Source: Bradyrhizobium murdochi (GTDB lineage: Bacteria; Pseudomonadota; Alphaproteobacteria; Rhizobiales; Xanthobacteraceae). From it: 64,000 bases of DNA. Position 1 is the stretch's first letter. Every line of letters starts with the position of its first letter. This document shows, piece by piece, positions 34,792-43,915 of this stretch. The notes below the pieces were generated by a model, which made no database searches, had not been told where the DNA came from, and worked only from the letters and a program-made list of their open reading frames with translations. The DNA lies in the NCBI RefSeq assembly GCF_000472965.1, contig NZ_AXAU01000014.1:6314-70313 (forward strand), read 5' to 3'. The translations under genes and the position numbers were made by a program.

Positions 34792-34974
34792 TCACCCAAG
34801 CGCCTTTTGGCGCGCTTTGCTTCGGTCCTCCGGCGTCCAGACAGCCGCGGTCTCCACAAGCGCGATAAGGCTCGCGTGTCGACCAATGTTGCGCCCCTCG
34901 AGAGGCCGCAGCGTTAGCCGTCCTTTATCAGCCAAGCGATACACCGACGGAATGGAAATGCCGCCGCAGAGCAT
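34792..34974 (-). pseudogene. excisionase/AlpA-like helix-turn-helix protein remnant
   Basis: The minus frame read from 34974 gives about 60 residues, ISIPSVYRLADKGRLTLRPLEGRNIGRHASLIALVETAAVWTPEDRSKARQKALG, a helix-turn-helix unit of the type found in small island-borne DNA-binding proteins that sit beside integrases. Upstream of 34980 the sequence switches to an integrase fragment of opposite orientation, so the N terminus seems to be lost. An in-frame ATG exists at 34974, so a short product is possible. Confidence 0.45.
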
Positions 34975-34983
34975 CACACGTGG

Positions 34984-35533
34984 ACCATTCCCGAGATCGA
35001 GCACCCGCCCGGCACCAAGGCGTTCCTCGCCATGGTGCTGTTCCTGCTGCTCGGCCAGCGCATCAGCGACGTCTCGAAATTCGGGCGCCAGCATGTGCGC
35101 CGGCCGGAGCATGTCATGCCGAAACTGCGCCAGATCCATCCCGGGCGCTGGCTTGCATTCCGGCAGCACAAGAACCGCAACTCCTCGCCGGTCGACCTCG
35201 TGATTCCCATCCTGCCCCAGCTCGGGGCGTCGAAAGGAGGCCGGCGTGCTCGGCACCATGACCTTCCTCGAAACGGCCCACGGCAAGCCGCACACGGAGA
35301 AGGGACTCGGCAACTGGTTTGGGGATATGTGCCGGGACGCCGGCGTGCCCGGACGCGCCCACGGCCTCCGCAAGGCTGGCGCGACGCTAGCTGCGCAGAA
35401 CGGCGCCACGCCACACCAGACACTGGCGCAGGCCAAGCTCTACACCAAGCCCTTGCAGCAGCAGCTGATGGCCGGCGGCGCCATGAACCTCCTGACCTTC
35501 ACGCCAGGCGGGCACAGCACCGACGAAGGGTGA
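34984..35533 (+). pseudogene. tyrosine integrase, C-terminal part, frameshifted
   Basis: The first frame reads TIPEIEHPPGTKAFLAMVLFLLLGQRISDVSKFGRQHV, with the first catalytic Arg in GQRISDV, through VDLVIPILPQL. A frameshift near 35240 moves the rest to another frame: LGTMTFLETAHGKPHTEKGLGNWF, then the His-x-x-Arg box AHGLRKAGAT and the Tyr region QAKLYTKP. All catalytic residues exist, but the N-terminal half and the frame are lost. The stop lies inside a perfect 20-bp inverted repeat. Confidence 0.8.
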
Positions 35534-35579
35534 GCAACAAACCGCTTGGAATTCAATGGAAGCGGTTTGTTGCTCACCC
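35528..35579. repeat. perfect 20-bp inverted repeat at the integrase 3' end
   Basis: The left arm 35528-35547 (GGGTGAGCAACAAACCGCTT) is exactly complementary to the right arm 35560-35579, with a 12-base loop. The integrase stop codon TGA is inside the left arm. There is no T-run after it, so a simple rho-independent terminator is less likely than an element end or a recombination site. Confidence 0.85.
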
Positions 35580-35632
35580 CTAGATAAGGCTCAGAAATAT
35601 CTCAAAATTGAGCGCCCTGCCGGAGGCTGATC

Positions 35633-36031
35633 GTCCCACCCGATGCACGGCCAGAAACCCTGCGCGAGTGGGCCAAGGACGCCGACGGCATCATCGTGCG
35701 CGCCAAGCTGCCCGATGACATCGTCGATCATGCGCCGCGCCTGAAGGGCATGGTGCGCCACGGCGTCGGTCTCGACTTCATCCCGGTCGCTGCCGCCACC
35801 GCGCGCGGCATCGCGGTGGCCAATCTGCCCGGAAGCAACACCAACGCGGTGGCCGAATATGTGATGTCGGCGTTGATGCATCTGCGCCGGCCGCTCTGCC
35901 GTCTGGACAGAAGCTTACGGAGCGAAGGCTGGAACGCCGCGCGCCCGGCGGCTGATAGCCTGACCGAATTGAGTGGATCGGTGCTCGGCATTCTCGGAGT
36001 CGGAACAATCGGCCGCCGCATCGCGAATTGA
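35633..36031 (+). pseudogene. D-2-hydroxyacid dehydrogenase fragment
   Basis: The open plus frame has no proper start and stops in the Rossmann nucleotide loop. It reads ADGIIVRAKLPDDIVDHAPRLKGMVRHGVGLDFIPVAAATARGIAVANLPGSNTNAVAEYVMSALMHL, the substrate-side domain of SerA-like dehydrogenases, and ends with GSVLGILGVGTIGRRIAN at the GxGxxG loop. Both ends are missing, so it is a passenger fragment captured in the mobile region. Confidence 0.8.
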
Positions 36032-36039
36032 GCTAACAT

Positions 36040-36528
36040 CCGATCGCCGTTGGTGGCGGCAAGTGCAACCTTGGCCTTTGAAGGCCGCTGAGTGGTTCCG
36101 ACGAGCTCGCCTGCTCATTCTCTCTCCTGGTTTCGCGGCGCACACCCTGCCCGCTGTCAGGCAGAAACTCCACCTATCGCCTCGTTCAGATTCGCGAGGC
36201 TGGCTCTTTTCAACAAATCGCGTTCGAAGTACGGAGCCGCGGAGGTCTGGCTCATCGATTGACTGTCGCAGATCCTTTCTCGCATACGAGGGACGGGGTC
36301 TCGCCTGGTTTTGTCGAGAGTAACTTGCGCCATACGCCGTTAAGCGGCTTGCCGTGTTGGGCGCGCGGACCCTCATCAGCTCACTTGCGTGGGCTCTCTC
36401 ATCTGGAGAATTGCCTGAAGATAGATTGATGCATGTAGAACGGCCGCGAAATCACCGGCGATGAGAGGCGCAAGAGCCCACTCGCACCATCTTGCCGAGT
36501 TGCTCGTGTGCGAACCATCGCCTCCTCC
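36040..36528. other. stretch between dehydrogenase fragment and MFS gene
   Basis: About 490 bases with shadow frames only, no motif recognised. The MFS gene ends at 36529. Confidence 0.45.
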
Positions 36529-37668
36529 TCACGGTGTTTCCATCGTCACGCTGCGCGCCGACAGCGTGACTAGACACATAAGTGCCGCCAATATCGCAAA
36601 TGCGCTCGGCAATCCAGCGAGCTTGGCGAGGAAGCCAATGCCAGCGGGTCCAAGGAGGACGCCAGCATAGCCAGCCGTGTTGATCGCACCAATCGCAAGG
36701 CTGGCGGGCATCGCTTTCTGCGTGCCAGCCCGGCGGAACAGGACCGGCACCAGGTTCGACGCCCCGAGGCCGATGAGCAGCAAGCCCGCCACGGCGAAGG
36801 CTGCGCTCACGGCGGTCAGCAGGACCGCGAAACCCGCGACCGCCAGTAGACTGCCAAACACCAGTGTGGCGCGGTCGCCGACGCGCGCCACGACGGCATC
36901 GCCACGGAGACGCCCGACCGCCATGGCAATAGAGAACAACATGTAGCCGAGACCACCCTGCGCTTCCGGGACGAGACCTCTGCCCACGAGCAGCAAAGCA
37001 CTCCAATCGAGCATCGCGCCTTCCACGAGACAAGTGATTGCCGCAAGGATTGCGAGCAGCAGCACCGTGTTGTGTGGCATGACCAACAAGGGCACCTGCT
37101 GGGCCTGCGCGGTTCGGAGCAATCGCGGGCAGGCCAGCAGCATAGCTATCGCCATGACGGCCGAGCAGATCAAAGTTGATGCTAAGGTGCCAGCGCCGAC
37201 CGAGAGCAAAGCGGTCATCCCCCCAGACCCGGCAATGCCGCCAATGCTGAATTGTGCATGAAAGCCGGACATCAGCGGCCGCTTCGCTGCACGTTCCACT
37301 TCGACCGCATGGATATTCACGGCCAGATCGAAAGAGCCCAGCAAGGCGCCGAAGGCAAACAGCGCAGCCCCAAGCGCCAGAGGTGTACCGGCAAGCGCGA
37401 GGCACGGCAGGATGAGCGCAAGGCCGAACCCGCCAATCAGGATGATCGGCCTACTGCCGTAGCGCGCGCTCAACACACCGGTCACGATCATCGCGACGAC
37501 GGAGCCGACTCCGAGGCAGAGCAGAAAAAAGCCGAGGACTCCCTCATCGACCGCCATCCGGTCTTTCGCGAACGGCACCAGCGGCGCCCAGCCCGCGATG
37601 CCAAAGCCGGCGACGAAAAATGCAAGGCGCGTCGCGAGCCGGGCGGCCGGGCGATCCACGGACATCAT
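36529..37668 (-). CDS. MFS transporter (YbjJ-like)
   Basis: A 379-residue integral membrane protein with twelve hydrophobic segments. Segment one (LAFFVAGFGIAGWAPLVPFAKDRMAVDEGVLGFFLLCLGVGS), the GARYGSRPI-type loop between segments two and three (LSARYGSRPII), and FDLAVNIHAVEVERAAKRPLMSGFHAQFSIGG in the fourth and fifth segments are typical of the YbjJ subgroup. The substrate is unknown. It is an intact gene among fragments, with no operon partners. Confidence 0.85.
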   Translation of the reverse strand: MMSVDRPAARLATRLAFFVAGFGIAGWAPLVPFAKDRMAVDEGVLGFFLLCLGVGSVVAMIVTGVLSARYGSRPIILIGGFGLALILPCLALAGTPLALGAALFAFGALLGSFDLAVNIHAVEVERAAKRPLMSGFHAQFSIGGIAGSGGMTALLSVGAGTLASTLICSAVMAIAMLLACPRLLRTAQAQQVPLLVMPHNTVLLLAILAAITCLVEGAMLDWSALLLVGRGLVPEAQGGLGYMLFSIAMAVGRLRGDAVVARVGDRATLVFGSLLAVAGFAVLLTAVSAAFAVAGLLLIGLGASNLVPVLFRRAGTQKAMPASLAIGAINTAGYAGVLLGPAGIGFLAKLAGLPSAFAILAALMCLVTLSARSVTMETP

Positions 37669-38369
37669 CGGGGAAAGCCGGAGGAAGATTTGCGCGAGCG
37701 CAGCGCGCAGGTGCGTTGCACTTCACGCAAACTATGAACATCGCAACGCCTGATGGCGCGTTGCCGCAAAGAGCGCGATCGGGTCGCCTTTACTGCCATT
37801 TCAAACTCTGTCTGCCGTGATCAATCTGTAATGTAGAACCGCTGGGAAATTTAAGTCGACCTACCAAAACTGAGAGGAACAATAGTTAGTGCCATTGTCA
37901 GTCAACGTCCACAGATTGGCGAGTACACCCAAGTACGAAGCGACTGGAGATTTCCGATTTCCAAGCGGCATCCCCGCTTCTTTCGCGGCGCCATAATCGA
38001 TGCCAGCTTCTGAGAGCCGGGTCACTTTGGCTGTCGCTGATCTTTCTTGATCTCTCGGTGCACACGATAGGCCACCATCTCGTCTTCCCCCGCGCCAACC
38101 GGCAGCGCCGAGCTCGACGAAGGCTCCGTCTGGGAAGCGATGCCGACCTTGGCGCCCCGGCTCTGCACAGAGGCGGCGAACAGTCGCAACCCACTTCGCC
38201 AGGTATTCTGCTTTCAGTTCGCCAAGCTCATCGCCCCGGGTCGCGATCCTTGACATCGACGGCGAATGGACCAGCGTACGCAAGAAAACCCCAGCAGGCC
38301 GACGGTCCTTCGACGGAAATGATGGCGTTCGAGCCGCTGGTGGACAAGCTCAACGCATTCGGCACGATC
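37669..38369. other. stretch without intact genes, first copy of a 60-base repeat
   Basis: About 700 bases with shadow frames. It contains the first copy of a 60-base direct repeat (38007-38066). The first 120 bases should hold the MFS promoter. Confidence 0.45.
38007..38066 (+). repeat. 60-base direct repeat, copy 1
   Basis: It begins CTTCTGAGAGCCGGGTCACTT and ends TTGATCTCTCGGTGCACACG. A second copy with about four differences and one inserted base lies at 38660-38720, in the same orientation, 594 bases further on. Confidence 0.8.
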
Positions 38370-38610
38370 GCTCTCCGAGCTGTACCGCCTGAGTGTCAGG
38401 ATAATGTTTCGCCCAGTCGGCGGTATCGATGTTTCCTCTAATCGCAGTGACAGGCGCAATCCCATGGAGTCTGACAAGAACATCCGCACGACCGATATCG
38501 CCGGCGTGAATGATATGCCACCCCGGCAAACCCTTGCTCAGCCTCGGGCCGCAGGAGCCCGTGGGTATCCGAGACGATTCCAATCCGCAGCACTGCAGCA
38601 TCGATCGATG
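38370..38610 (-). pseudogene. metallophosphoesterase (YfcE-like) remnant
   Basis: The minus frame has WHIIHAGDIGRADVLVRLHGIAPVTAIRGNIDTADWAKHYPDTQAVQLGE, including the metal motifs GDIG and GN-x-D of YfcE-like phosphodiesterases. The start (the SDTHG motif) is in a different frame just upstream (ESSRIPTGSC region), and the downstream GHSH part is lost. Frameshifted and truncated, it lies between the two 60-base direct repeats. Confidence 0.65.
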
Positions 38611-38659
38611 CGCGCCGAACGGCATGTCCGACTAACTCGATCCCACATACTACGCCCCA

Positions 38660-38720
38660 CTTCTGAGAGCCGGGTCACTTTTGCTGCCGCTGGATCTTTC
38701 TTGATCTCTCGGTGCACACG
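38660..38720 (+). repeat. 60-base direct repeat, copy 2
   Basis: The second copy, matching 38007-38066 at about 57 of 61 positions. Both end in the 20-mer TTGATCTCTCGGTGCACACG. A third copy of that 20-mer, with one difference, lies at 38911-38930 just before the integrase. Confidence 0.8.
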
Positions 38721-38910
38721 TCGTGCACACGCCGCCCTCTAACTGATTGAAAAACTTGAACTCTCGCTCCAATCCATCATAGGCGCCACGGAAAAGCGAT
38801 ACTCTTGATATTTCAATAAGTTGCCCTATCTTTTCAATGGACTAGATCAGGAACGTGTGCGCTCGGTGTGCACTCCAAACTAGCCAAAATTGCACACGTT
38901 TGTACCGCAT

Positions 38911-38930
38911 TTGATCTCCCGGTGCACACG
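38911..38930 (+). repeat. 20-mer repeat copy 3, upstream of the integrase
   Basis: It reads TTGATCTCCCGGTGCACACG, one difference from the 3' end of both 60-base copies. More GTGCACAC or GCGCACAC octamers follow at 38933 and 38957. Clusters like this often are arm-type binding sites of integrases. Confidence 0.6.
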
Positions 38931-38954
38931 TAGCGCACACGAAATCGAGACGGA

Positions 38955-39653
38955 GTGCACACGCAAATGCCGACATACACGAAGCTGAAGTCGGGAAGCT
39001 GGCGCGTCCAGGTCAGGAGGAAACGCCAGTACGTCGCGAATACGTTCGTGCGGCGACGTGACGCCGAAGAGTGGGCAATCGAAGCGGAACGCTCAATCGA
39101 TCGGGGAATCCCAATCCGACGCTCCAAATCACACGAGCAACCGCGCGTCTTTTCTGATTTGATCGCGATGCACCTCGATGATCTTGCTCAGGTTGGTAAG
39201 CCCATTCGACGATCGAAATCCATGGTGCTCAAGGCGCTCAAGGTTTCCCTCGGGCGGGTCAGGCTTCAAGACATGACCCGCGAGAAATTGATTGAGTTCG
39301 GCAGAAAGCGAGCGGCACAAGGAGCTGGGCCGGCGACCCTCGCGATTGATTTCTCTTTCATTCGAACCATCCTCACGCACGCTGCGGCGATCCACGGAAT
39401 CGAGATTTCTGTGGAGAGTGTTCAGTTGGCCCGAGCTGCACTAAAGCACCTCGATCTCGTGGGAAAATCAAACGAGCGCGATCGCCGTCCCACGCAGGAC
39501 GAACTGGATCGACTGATTGAATATGCTGAAGGCAATCCCTTACAATCGTTGCCCAATACCGCCAATTCCGAGCGAGATTCCCTGGCGCTCGCCGTAATGC
39601 CAATGAACACGTTAAGGAGGGCCTGCCGCAGTAGGAATGAACCGGACTTATGA
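38955..39653 (+). pseudogene. tyrosine-type integrase, truncated
   Basis: The frame starts with MPTYTKLKSGSWRVQVRRKRQYVANTFVRRRDAEEWAIEAERSIDRG, an arm-binding domain, then a core-binding domain (VLKALKVSLGRVRLQDMTREKLIEFGRKRAAQGAGPATLAIDFSFIRTILTHAA) and the start of the catalytic domain (RPTQDELDRLIEYAEGNPLQ). After about 200 residues the frame leaves the family and the catalytic Arg, His and Tyr are missing. It is preceded by the GTGCACAC repeats. It abuts the transporter operon, so a deletion here joined the island to the chromosome. Confidence 0.82.
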
Positions 39654-39680
39654 GGCCGGCTAGCCCCTGACGCGTGGGAC

Positions 39681-40433
39681 TCAGATCGCGTCGTCGACGA
39701 TCAAATGTGGCTTCCCCTGCGAGCAGGATTCCACACGTGCCCTAATGCGAAAGGTTGCGGCAAGGTTCTCCGGCGTCAGGACGTCAGCCGCCGTGCCGAA
39801 ATCGTGCAACGTTCCATCAAAGAGGATAGCGACCTTGTCGGCGAATTTCAGTGCCAGGTCGAGATGGTGCAGCGCGATCAGCACGAGCATGCCGTCATCA
39901 TGCGCAAGGCTGCGCACCTGCCGCATAGCTTCCAGCTGGCGGTGCATGTCCAGCGCGCTGGTCGGCTCGTCCAGCAACAGCACCTGCGGTTCGCGCACCA
40001 GACATTGCGCAAGCCCGACGAGCTGGCGCTGTCCACCGCTCAGCTCGGAAAGGATTTCATTGGCAAGATCGCCCATGTCGAGCGCTGCCAGTGCCTGGTC
40101 CACCGCCGCCAGATCAGATTTTTCCAAACGCCAGCCGCTGACCTGCTTGCGCGCCAGAAGGACGGATTCGAATACAGTCAGCACGGCGCTCGCGGTCTGG
40201 TCCTGCGGCATATATGCGATGGCGCGATCCTTGTCGCGCACACCTTCCAACCGGCACTCGCCGGGACCTGGAAGAATGGCTGCCAGGCGCCGGAACAGGG
40301 TCGACTTGCCCGCGGCATTCGGACCAATGACGGCCACCACCTCGCCGCCATGACAGGGCGGAAGCGTCACGTCCCGCAGGACCTCGCGTGATCCGAAGCG
40401 GGCGCCAAGGCGATGGGTGCTCAGCACTACCAT
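39681..40433 (-). CDS. ABC transporter ATPase, iron-siderophore/cobalamin type
   Basis: 250 residues from the ATG at 40433, which overlaps the end of the permease gene; the longer open frame lies inside that gene. Walker A GPNAAGKST is at about 37-45, the signature LSGGQ at 131-135 and Walker B VLLLDEPTSALD after 150, so it should be active. FecE/BtuD/FhuC-type proteins energise uptake through FecCD permeases. It is the last gene of the operon. Confidence 0.93.
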   Translation of the reverse strand: MVVLSTHRLGARFGSREVLRDVTLPPCHGGEVVAVIGPNAAGKSTLFRRLAAILPGPGECRLEGVRDKDRAIAYMPQDQTASAVLTVFESVLLARKQVSGWRLEKSDLAAVDQALAALDMGDLANEILSELSGGQRQLVGLAQCLVREPQVLLLDEPTSALDMHRQLEAMRQVRSLAHDDGMLVLIALHHLDLALKFADKVAILFDGTLHDFGTAADVLTPENLAATFRIRARVESCSQGKPHLIVDDAI

Positions 40434-41494
40434 ATGTCTCTTCCGCTCTTCAGGATCAGATAGAGGAAGACCGGCAGCCCGATTGCCGAGGTGACGATGC
40501 CGATCGGCAGAACCGCTCCGGGCACCACGATCTTGGCGAGGATGGAGCTCAACGACATGATCAGCGCGCCGGTCAGTGCGCTGGCGGGCAGCAGGAAGCG
40601 CTGGTCTTCGCCGACCATCATGCGGGCGATGTGCGGTCCAACGAGACCGATAAAGCCGATCGTGCCGACAAACGCGACGGGAATCGCCGACAAAAGTGAA
40701 ACAAGAATCAGGGTTTCGAGCCGCAGGCGCCGCACGGGAACTCCGAAGCTCGCCGCGCGCGCCTCGCCAAGGCGCAAGGCCGTCAACTGCCAGCGGCGGC
40801 GCAGAAAGACCGGCAACGTGACCGCCACGACGAGCGCGGTGATGGCGAGCTTTGGCCATGTCGCCTTGGTGAGGCTACCCATGGTCCAGAAGACGATGGC
40901 CGCGACCGCCTGCTCGGCGGCGAAATACTGGGTGACAGCGAGCGCCGTATTGAAACTGAAGACCAGCGCGATGCCTAAAAGCACGATCATCTGGATCGAG
41001 GCGCCGCGCCGAAGGCTGGCCAAATGGATCAGGAAGGCGGTTGCCATCGCCACGACGAAAGCATTGGCCGCGACGATGTAGTCGCCTACCATCGGCAGGA
41101 GCGCGACGCCGAAGGCAAGCGCGAGCGCCGCGCCAAAACTTGCACCGGCGGAAATGCCCAGCGTGAACGGGCTCGCCAGTGGATTGTTCAGGATGGTCTG
41201 CATCTGGGCGCCACCGATCGCAAGCGCCACGCCGACCACGACACCCATCAGTGCCGAGGGCATGCGGATCGACCAGACAATGACGCGCATCTGCGCATCC
41301 GCCTCTGCCGGCAGGATGAGCGTACGCACGACTTCTCCAAGCCCGTAGCGGGCCGGTCCAGTCGCGAGGTCGCCGACCAATGCGATGCAACCCGCGACCA
41401 CCAGCACAAAGAGGACGATCCACCGTCTGACGCTGAGCGCCTGATAGGCGTCGCGTCCGGCCAATGTCAGTGCTTGGGTATGGCGATCTGTCAT
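40427..41494 (-). CDS. FecCD-family ABC permease
   Basis: A 355-residue membrane protein of the BtuC/FecD family, with about ten hydrophobic segments. Family motifs are VIWSIRMPSALMGVVVGVALAIGGAQMQTILNNPLASPFTLGISAGASFGAAL near the N terminus and GTIGFIGLVGPHIARMMVGEDQRFLLPASALTGALIMSLSSILAK near the C terminus. It forms the inner-membrane channel. The ATG overlaps the binding-protein stop (ATGA). Confidence 0.95.
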   Translation of the reverse strand: MTDRHTQALTLAGRDAYQALSVRRWIVLFVLVVAGCIALVGDLATGPARYGLGEVVRTLILPAEADAQMRVIVWSIRMPSALMGVVVGVALAIGGAQMQTILNNPLASPFTLGISAGASFGAALALAFGVALLPMVGDYIVAANAFVVAMATAFLIHLASLRRGASIQMIVLLGIALVFSFNTALAVTQYFAAEQAVAAIVFWTMGSLTKATWPKLAITALVVAVTLPVFLRRRWQLTALRLGEARAASFGVPVRRLRLETLILVSLLSAIPVAFVGTIGFIGLVGPHIARMMVGEDQRFLLPASALTGALIMSLSSILAKIVVPGAVLPIGIVTSAIGLPVFLYLILKSGRDIW

Positions 41495-42663
41495 GAAGGG
41501 CTATCGGAAAGGCTGATGCTGTAGCCCGGCTGGTACTCGATGGGCAGGAAGCGGCGATGATATTCGGCAAAGGTTGAGTTGGGATCCAGATCGGCAAACA
41601 GGTCGGGGTGGAACCACTTCGCCAATTGCTGGACGGCAAAGAATTCGTACGGGCTGTTGTAGAACTGGTGCCAGATGCCGTGAAAATTCCGCGCCTTCTT
41701 TGCCGCGATGCCGGTATAGGCGTCGCGTGTCGTGAACCATTCGAGCTTCTTGCGGGTCACCTTGGAATCCGCCCCTGGGCCGAGCGGAATCCAGCGGCCT
41801 CCGGGGACATAGGCTTGCCAGTCGGCGCTGGTGACCACCACATGCGCGGGGTCGGCAACGATGACCTGTTCGGCGCTGATCTGCCCGAAGGTCGAAGGAA
41901 TGATATCGCTTCCGATGTTATGGCCGCCAGCAAGTTCGACATATTTGCCGAAATTCTCGGCGCCGAAAGACAGGCAGCAATCCTGCGAGTAGCCACCGAT
42001 CCGCTCGACGAACACCTTCGGGCGTTTCGGTTGCTTGGCGGCGAGGACGTCGGCAACCGCCGCCATGGCCTGGCGGCGGAACGCGATGATCTCCTCCGCC
42101 CGGGCCTCGCGCCCCATGATCCTGCCCAGAAGCCGAATGGTCGGCTCGGTGTTCTCGAGGGGACGATGGCGAAAATCGACATAGACAACCGGTATGTTCA
42201 GCGCCGCGAGCTTCTCGATGTAGTTGGCGTCCTTGTTGGCCTGCATGGCCTCAAGATTGAGCAGCACCACATCGGGCTTCTGGATGATCGCCGATTCGAT
42301 ATCGATCAGGCTGTCCTCCTGCCCCCTGAAGGAAGGGAGCTTTGCCAATTCGGGAAACGCCTTGAGATACTGCGCGTAGGTGGCCGGATCGGCCGCGATC
42401 AGATCGGTGCGCCAGGCAACTACGTGGGCCAGAGGGTTCTTGGGTTCCAGCGATGCGATGAGGTAGAGCTGCCGGCCTTCGCCCAGAAGCATGCGCTTGA
42501 CGGGCGCGTTGATCGTCACCTGGCGGCCCGCGAGATCAGTGAGCGTAAGCGGCGCTTGTGTCTCAGTCGGTTTCGGATCGGCGGCACATGCCGCCGGCGG
42601 GAGCGAAGCGATCAGAGCCATCGCCGTCACCGCGGCATGCAGTAGCGATCGGCGTTTCGTCAT
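41491..42663 (-). CDS. periplasmic substrate-binding protein, siderophore/metal-chelate type
   Basis: 390 residues from the ATG at 42663; the frame remains open far upstream inside the MFS gene, but that text is not protein-like. A signal peptide (LLHAAVTAMALIASLPPAACA) is followed by the class III binding-protein fold: APVKRMLLGEG, LIDIESAIIQKPDVVLLNLEA, IPVVYVDFRHRPLENTEPTIRLLGRIMGREARA. It should capture the substrate delivered by the TonB-dependent receptor. The C-terminal extension with WHQFYNSPYEFFAVQQLAKWFHPDLF is typical of a subgroup of iron-chelate binders. Confidence 0.92.
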   Translation of the reverse strand: MTKRRSLLHAAVTAMALIASLPPAACAADPKPTETQAPLTLTDLAGRQVTINAPVKRMLLGEGRQLYLIASLEPKNPLAHVVAWRTDLIAADPATYAQYLKAFPELAKLPSFRGQEDSLIDIESAIIQKPDVVLLNLEAMQANKDANYIEKLAALNIPVVYVDFRHRPLENTEPTIRLLGRIMGREARAEEIIAFRRQAMAAVADVLAAKQPKRPKVFVERIGGYSQDCCLSFGAENFGKYVELAGGHNIGSDIIPSTFGQISAEQVIVADPAHVVVTSADWQAYVPGGRWIPLGPGADSKVTRKKLEWFTTRDAYTGIAAKKARNFHGIWHQFYNSPYEFFAVQQLAKWFHPDLFADLDPNSTFAEYHRRFLPIEYQPGYSISLSDSPS

Positions 42664-43889
42664 GATCGGCTTCCTTCTTGAGTGAAGTGTCTCATTCCTA
42701 GCCATATACCGAGAGCCGACAACAATGACACGGCGTAGAGCGTGGCGACCAGCGGGAAAGCGGCTTGGAGACCCAAGCGCTGGGTGGCCACGACGCCGGC
42801 AATGATGCCGCTCGCGGACGCGGCGTGCTGACAAGCTTGCGCAAGGCCGAGAACCGACCCCTGCCGGTCGTTGGCCACGGTTGCCGAAATAAGCGTAAGA
42901 AGAACCGGCGTCGTTCCGCCGAGCAGCGCGCCCCAGATAAAATACAGAAAGGCGAATACGGCCACCGAACTCGTGCTTCCCGCCAGACTCGTGACGAGAA
43001 CGCATGCGGCCGAAATCAGCACGCTGCCACCCAGCACATGAAATGGTGTTCGATTCTCGAAGCGCCGCGCCCATAAGGGCGCGGCCACGACGAAGCCGCA
43101 CGCCAGCAGGCCGTAAGTGAGGCCAGCGACCCAGTGCGGGGCGCCAAATATTTGGGTCATGTACAATGAGAAAGGGACCTGCAGGACCATGCGACTGGCC
43201 AGCAGCATCCCCATCAACCCAAGTACAGCCGCGATCGGAACACCTGTCGTCGCCGCAGGTTTTGCGGTACCCGCGTTTCCGGGGGCGGCGGCCAGGGTTG
43301 CTGGCGTTGGTACAGGGAGGCTCAACCAGGCAACGGCTGCGCACAGCGCGCAAATGCCACCGGCGGTCAGATTGATTGCAGCAAAAGGAAAGCGATCGAG
43401 AATGAGCCCGCCCAGGAAAGCGCCGCCCAGCGAGCCCACATTGGTGGCAACCTGGAGCCAGGCGAAGAGGCTTGCGCGATCCTTCCCGCCGGTGATCTGC
43501 ACGCCATAGGCCTGGGCTGGCGCGATATAGCCGGCGCAGGCGCCTTGCAGGAAACGTAGCGCCACGATCGTCCAGACATCCTGCGCGAAGGCAACAAGCA
43601 GTTGCGTGACCGCCAGGCCGCCGAGCGCCCGAACCATCATCAGCCGGTTGCCGTAGCGATCGCCCATTCGCCCCCAAAAGGCGCTGCTCAGCGACACGCC
43701 AATCATCGGGGTAACGTAGACGCCGACACCTGCTATCCCAAAGACCCCGTCGGAAGGGCTCAACGCCTTGATCTGGAGCGGCCAGAAGGGGCCGCTCATT
43801 TCCATGGCGCCCATGGAAATGAACTGCAGACCGAACAGCAGGATAAAAACGGGTCCGAAGCCACGAAGCACATCGGAAGCACTTGTCAT
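42660..43889 (-). CDS. MFS transporter in a siderophore-type operon
   Basis: 409 residues from the ATG at 43889 (the frame opens earlier at a GTG, 43916). Twelve membrane segments, including FWGRMGDRYGNRLMMVRALGG with the MFS loop-2/3 motif, and FLQGACAGYIAPAQAYGVQIT in segment four. It lies between the receptor and the binding protein and overlaps the latter by four bases. In such operons this protein may release the chelator or move the chelate across the inner membrane. Direction cannot be told from the sequence. Confidence 0.88.
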   Translation of the reverse strand: MTSASDVLRGFGPVFILLFGLQFISMGAMEMSGPFWPLQIKALSPSDGVFGIAGVGVYVTPMIGVSLSSAFWGRMGDRYGNRLMMVRALGGLAVTQLLVAFAQDVWTIVALRFLQGACAGYIAPAQAYGVQITGGKDRASLFAWLQVATNVGSLGGAFLGGLILDRFPFAAINLTAGGICALCAAVAWLSLPVPTPATLAAAPGNAGTAKPAATTGVPIAAVLGLMGMLLASRMVLQVPFSLYMTQIFGAPHWVAGLTYGLLACGFVVAAPLWARRFENRTPFHVLGGSVLISAACVLVTSLAGSTSSVAVFAFLYFIWGALLGGTTPVLLTLISATVANDRQGSVLGLAQACQHAASASGIIAGVVATQRLGLQAAFPLVATLYAVSLLSALGIWLGMRHFTQEGSRS

Positions 43890-43915
43890 TTCGCTTCCGC
43901 TACAGGATGCAGCCA

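Noticed and set aside
41491..43677. 728-codon minus frame as one large protein
   Set aside because: Only the part from 42663 downward is protein-like (a binding protein with signal peptide); the upstream half is the out-of-frame shadow of the MFS gene.
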